DNA from: Tunturiibacter gelidiferens | GTDB taxonomy: Bacteria > Acidobacteriota > Terriglobia > Terriglobales > Acidobacteriaceae | Direction of reading: 5' to 3' | DNA: 64,000 nt | NCBI RefSeq assembly: GCF_014201335.1 | Contig: NZ_JACHEB010000001.1 | Coordinates: 620,001 to 684,000 of the forward strand | Part shown: positions 60,896 to 64,000 of the stretch, in pieces | Position numbering within the stretch: position 1 is the stretch's first letter | Layout of the letters: every line of letters begins with the position of its first letter | Notes under the pieces: generated by a model | Databases searched by the model: none | Seen by the model: only the letters and a program-made list of their open reading frames with translations | What the model was told of the DNA's origin: nothing | Translations under genes and position numbers: made by a program

Positions 60896-61561
60896 ATGTC
60901 AAGGCAAAACACAAACCTCAGCCGCGAAACCATCGCCGCCGCAGCCCTCGAGATCGCTGACAAGGAAGGTTTCGACGCCGTCTCCATGCGCCGCATCGCC
61001 CAAGAGCTTAACGTCGGCACCATGAGCCTCTACTACTACGTCAAAACCAAAGACGACCTCGTCGCCGTCATGGACGACGCACTCCTCAGCGAGGCTCTCC
61101 TGCCAAGAGTGCCGAAAGGCTGGCAGCAAGCAATGATGGAGATCGCCAGACACACTCACGCGCTCTTCCTCCGCCACCCCTGGGCCCTGGTCTCAATGCT
61201 CTCCGCGCCCCCCGGCCTCAATGCCATGCGCCACATGGAGCAATGTCTCGAAGCACTCGCCGAAACTCACATGACCAACAGCGAAAAACTCGCCCTCCTC
61301 GCCACCGTTGACGACTTCGTCTTCGGCCACGCACTCCGCGAGACCGCCAACGATACAGCCATCGACACCGAGTTCGCCGCCACCCAGCTAGCCACCGGCG
61401 CCTTTCCCCGAATCGCGAAGGTATTCGCCAAAGGCCGCATTGAAACCCGCAAAGATCGCTTCGAACAAGGCCTCCAGGCGTTGCTCAACGGATTGCCATA
61501 CGCTGCGACCATCACTGAAGGTTCCGGCAAAAAATCTAAGAAGAAAAAGGATCGACATTAA
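60896..61561 (+). CDS. TetR family transcriptional regulator
   Basis: 221 residues. The helix-turn-helix is SMRRIAQELNVGTMSLYYYV after the first helix RETIAAAALEIADKEGFDAV. The C-terminal domain resembles the TetR_C_1 class found with drug-related TetR proteins. It ends in a Lys-rich tail (GSGKKSKKKKDRH). It is divergent from the FAD monooxygenase, and its operators lie right at its own start, so it should repress both genes. Confidence 0.92.
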   Translation: MSRQNTNLSRETIAAAALEIADKEGFDAVSMRRIAQELNVGTMSLYYYVKTKDDLVAVMDDALLSEALLPRVPKGWQQAMMEIARHTHALFLRHPWALVSMLSAPPGLNAMRHMEQCLEALAETHMTNSEKLALLATVDDFVFGHALRETANDTAIDTEFAATQLATGAFPRIAKVFAKGRIETRKDRFEQGLQALLNGLPYAATITEGSGKKSKKKKDRH

Positions 61562-61740
61562 ATCCGACAAACCCGCCAGGCAGTGATCTTCAACTAACAG
61601 ATGCGTCCTTCGGCCCACGCGAAAGCATCTGCTCTAGTAACATGTGCCTGCCACAACCCCAACAGCGCTAGGATCAACAACGGTCTGGATCGACACAACA
61701 AGGCGGCAGGGAAATAGAGCGTGGAGAGAAGAAAGGGCGT

Positions 61741-62688
61741 ATGAGGACTAAGATGCACTTGCCAAAACCAACACGAAAAACTCTGCTCTTCCTCGCGGCG
61801 CTTTTATCAACGTGCGCATCTTCGCCTGCAACAGCACAATCATGCGGAGCCTCAGGAATCGCCGTGCAGGTCCTCGGCTCAGGCGGTCCAGAGTCGCAGG
61901 ACAAGCGCGCCTCCACCAACTATCTCGTATGGGATCACGGCAGCGCCCGCGTCGTCCTCGACGCCGGAGGAGGCAGTGCTCTCCGCTTCGGAGAGAGTGG
62001 AGCGCAGATGTCCCAGCCCGACGTCTTCCTCTTCAGTCACTTTCACGTCGATCACACCAGCGATTTCCCCGCCCTCATCTTTTCTTCTTGGTTCGAAGAT
62101 CGCAAGCGTCCTCTCCCGGTCTACGGCCCCACAGGAAACGATTTCATGCCCTCCACCGCAGAGTTCGTGCACGACCTCTTCGCCGATCCTCACGGAGCCT
62201 GGCGCTATCTCAGCGAACTCGTAGAGCCGCGCCAGGGAAGCTACCAACTCCAACCGCATAACGTCGCGCCCAGCTCAACCCCGGTTCTCATCTTCCGGAA
62301 CGCCAACATTTCCCTCTACGCTGTCACCGTCATTCATGGCCAGGTTCCCGCCCTGGCCTGGCGCATTGAGATCGGCGGAAAGCGAATCGTCTTTAGCGGA
62401 GATACAAACGGAGAAGGCGAAGGTCTCACCCAACTCGCATCGAACGCAGACCTATTCGTCGCCCACAACGCCGTACCGGAGGGTGCCACCGGAGTAGAAC
62501 GACGCCTCCACATGCCGCCCTCAGTCATAGGAGCAACAGCTGCCAACGCTCACGTCAAGCAACTGGTACTCTCCCATCGAATGCTGCGGACCTTGGGAAA
62601 AGAGGACGAGACCCGAACCGAAATCAAGCGCCGATATTCGGGCCCAATCCAATTCGCCAACGACCTCGACTGTTTTCTTATCAAATGA
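61741..62688 (+). CDS. Exported metallo-beta-lactamase-fold hydrolase
   Basis: 315 residues; the ATG at 61753 (MHLPKPTRKTLLFLAALL) is an alternative start. A signal peptide ends near PATAQS. The zinc motif HxHxDH is FSHFHVDHTSDFP, with a GD region (RIVFSGDTNGEGEG) and a late histidine (SHRMLRTLGK). The layout is like RNase Z and arylsulfatase-type MBL proteins, but export excludes a tRNA role. The substrate is unknown. It stands alone between the TetR gene and copC. Confidence 0.88.
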   Translation: MRTKMHLPKPTRKTLLFLAALLSTCASSPATAQSCGASGIAVQVLGSGGPESQDKRASTNYLVWDHGSARVVLDAGGGSALRFGESGAQMSQPDVFLFSHFHVDHTSDFPALIFSSWFEDRKRPLPVYGPTGNDFMPSTAEFVHDLFADPHGAWRYLSELVEPRQGSYQLQPHNVAPSSTPVLIFRNANISLYAVTVIHGQVPALAWRIEIGGKRIVFSGDTNGEGEGLTQLASNADLFVAHNAVPEGATGVERRLHMPPSVIGATAANAHVKQLVLSHRMLRTLGKEDETRTEIKRRYSGPIQFANDLDCFLIK

Positions 62689-62754
62689 CCGTTTGAGATT
62701 TTAGGTACCATTAGAGTTACAGCCGAATCGAATATGAAATGACAGCGCATCCCT

Positions 62755-62790
62755 TGGCCATGTGGCCACTCTGTGCTTGTCTCTGCACAG
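62755..62790 (+). promoter_or_regulatory. Two small hairpins in the copC leader
   Basis: TGGCCA-TG-TGGCCA (62755-62768) and CTGTGC-TTGTCTCT-GCACAG (62771-62790) lie 30-65 bp before the copC start. They might be an operator or a leader structure. No copper-box sequence is recognised. Confidence 0.4.
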
Positions 62791-62819
62791 GGGTTACGAT
62801 TTAACTTTCGAGGAGCACG

Positions 62820-63209
62820 TTGGACATGCGCAATAAAACTTGGATCTTCACCCGTCAATTTGTAGCAATTCTCGTAGTTATCTGCGGTATTGTGCTATTT
62901 TCTCCCCGTGCAGCGTTGGCGCACGCGATCTTAGTGAGCTCTCAGCCAGCAATCAACAGCACCGTCTCCGGCCCTGACGTCGCTGTCCTCCTCAAATACA
63001 GTTCAAGGGTCGATCTCGAGCATTCCACCCTCACATTACTCGACCCTAACGGCAAAGTGGAGAAGATCACGATCAATAGCGAACCCTCGCCAGGATCTCT
63101 ATCGGCGAAGTTGACCGGGCTAGTCAAAGGAGCGTACGTGCTACGCTGGCAGATCCTGGCCATGGATGGACATATCACTCGTGGCACAATCCCCTTCCAG
63201 GTAAAGTAG
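62820..63209 (+). CDS. CopC domain copper-binding protein
   Basis: 129 residues from TTG at 62820 with AGGAG four bases upstream, or 127 from the ATG at 62826. A signal peptide ends at ALAHA, leaving the mature N-terminal His of HAILVSSQPA that binds copper in CopC. The domain continues (VLLKYSSRVDLEHSTLTLLD, LRWQILAMDGHITRGTIPFQ), with the C-terminal DGHITRG histidine also a copper ligand. It binds copper in the periplasm. It is followed 12 bp later by a CopD-like gene. Confidence 0.92.
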   Translation: MDMRNKTWIFTRQFVAILVVICGIVLFSPRAALAHAILVSSQPAINSTVSGPDVAVLLKYSSRVDLEHSTLTLLDPNGKVEKITINSEPSPGSLSAKLTGLVKGAYVLRWQILAMDGHITRGTIPFQVK

Positions 63210-63221
63210 AGCCGAGAAAAC

Positions 63222-64000
63222 ATGATTTGGTTCCTCAAGGATATCGATCTCCTGACCGTTCTACTACGAGCGGCAACGCTGGCATTCGAGGCGTTGCTCC
63301 TGGGAGGCGTCGCATATCTTCTGGTCGTAGCGTTGCCGGCGATGGCAAGCCGGGCCGTCGAAGACTTTTGTCGTCGGGGAATCCAGATGGCCGCGCTCGC
63401 ACTGGCGGTTGGCGAGGTCGCTCTGGTTACAGCATCTGCCACCCTCCTGATGAGCGGCTCTGATTTGACGCTCAGAGATGTGACCACCACAAGCTTCTTC
63501 CGTGCCTACTCTGTTTCAATCCTCTGTGCGATCGGACTCTGGATCTGTGCACGACTGAAGACCAGAACAGCAACGACGGCGATGCTTCCGTTGAGTCTCC
63601 TGTTGCTGGTCGCTATGGTCTCGATCAGCCACGCAGCGGCACGCATCGATCACCGCGTTCCGCTGGCGATTCTCACCGCCGCACATCACCTCGGCACAGC
63701 CGCATGGCTCGGCGCAATGCCCTATCTCTGGATCTCCTTAGGCCGTACCGAAAACGTGGATGAGGCGCGGCGAATGAGCCAGCGCTACTCCCGCATGGCG
63801 TTGGTGGGCGCGGCCACGCTCGTCTCGGCCGGAGTGGCAATGGCTGTGTTCTACATCGGATCGTGGAACGCCGTATACACGACCACGTATGGCGTCATGG
63901 TCGTTGCCAAGATCTACTTGGTGTTGGCGATCGCCGCGCTAGGCGCAGGAAATTGGTTTCTGGTGCGGCGCCTAGCCAGCAATCCCAAGCCCCTGTTGTC
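63222..64000 (+). CDS. CopD family copper transport protein, 3' end outside window
   Basis: An open frame of 259 codons from the ATG at 63222, running off the right edge. It has about seven hydrophobic helices (ATLAFEALLLGGVAYLLVVA, LSLLLLVAMVSISHAA, AHHLGTAAWLGAMPYLW, TYGVMVVAKIYLVLAIAALG). The histidines in SHAAARIDHR and AHHLG fit the CopD family, which passes copper across the inner membrane. It starts 12 bp after copC, so the two form an operon. CopC-CopD fusions and pairs are common in this family. Confidence 0.88.
   Translation, partial: MIWFLKDIDLLTVLLRAATLAFEALLLGGVAYLLVVALPAMASRAVEDFCRRGIQMAALALAVGEVALVTASATLLMSGSDLTLRDVTTTSFFRAYSVSILCAIGLWICARLKTRTATTAMLPLSLLLLVAMVSISHAAARIDHRVPLAILTAAHHLGTAAWLGAMPYLWISLGRTENVDEARRMSQRYSRMALVGAATLVSAGVAMAVFYIGSWNAVYTTTYGVMVVAKIYLVLAIAALGAGNWFLVRRLASNPKPLL

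Noticed and set aside
61598..61631. CAGATGC/GCATCTG stem as terminator for the TetR gene
   Set aside because: A 7-bp stem with a 20-nt loop and no T-run is weak and may be chance.
1..64000. tRNA, rRNA, CRISPR array, prophage or insertion sequence
   Set aside because: I looked for cloverleaf arms, regularly spaced repeats, transposase or integrase motifs and phage genes and saw none. Short tRNA-like GGTTCGA strings lie in coding genes.

Overview
The window looks like a chromosomal segment of an acidobacterium of the Terriglobia type (Granulicella/Edaphobacter/Terriglobus-like). This is inferred from the strongly C-biased third codon positions, the gene families present (exported PPC/DUF296 protein, TonB proteins with proline-rich linkers, many small secreted proteins of unknown function) and short dispersed repeats that I recall from that group. 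It has no phage, integrase, transposase, CRISPR array, rRNA or tRNA that I can see. About 67 genes are packed on both strands with mostly short gaps. Both ends cut a gene: a small membrane protein at the left edge and a CopD-type protein at the right edge.

Left third (1-25 kb): a TolC-type outer membrane protein divergent from a DsbA-like thioredoxin plus an exported PPC-domain protein; a predicted exported methyltransferase; a radical SAM protein divergent from an FkbM methyltransferase; an ECF sigma / anti-sigma with HEAT repeats / double-PDZ cluster; RNase H, OsmC, MarR and a TonB-dependent receptor; a class V aminotransferase, a Tat-exported DUF3863-like protein, a glutaminyl cyclase and a long-type SerA preceded by a repeat-rich noncoding stretch. 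Then come an amino-acid permease, a yeast-type cytosine deaminase homologue, a lysine-rich DUF6496-like protein and a large unrecognised lipoprotein.

Middle (25-45 kb): GatB, a YdjM-like membrane hydrolase, MogA with a VTT-domain protein, a TonB-type energy transducer, a MarR/TetX-like flavoprotein pair with a clear double operator, MiaA, a 2-amino-3-ketobutyrate CoA ligase-like enzyme, an alpha/beta hydrolase, the pyrR-pyrB-pyrC pyrimidine operon and an AsmA-like protein.

Right third (45-64 kb): an Old Yellow Enzyme, a MerR regulator with a hairpin-rich leader, a LysR/YeiH pair with a perfect 19-bp palindrome, MurJ, a partial Isc iron-sulfur assembly group (iscX, fdx, hscA) with a predicted PD-(D/E)XK nuclease inserted on the opposite strand, AraC/VOC/GNAT/DinB genes, a pilT homologue broken by two separate one-base frameshifts, a TetR/FAD monooxygenase divergent pair sharing a 25-bp palindrome, an exported metallo-beta-lactamase-fold protein and a CopC-CopD pair.

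No single system is clearly new. The items most worth a second look are the dispersed double-hairpin repeat with compensatory base changes, the tandem plus inverted repeats before serA, the palindrome that covers the ribosome binding site of the sigma factor, the TetX-like gene with its operator, the nuclease inside the Isc group, the doubly frameshifted pilT and a small membrane ORF without a normal start just before miaA.
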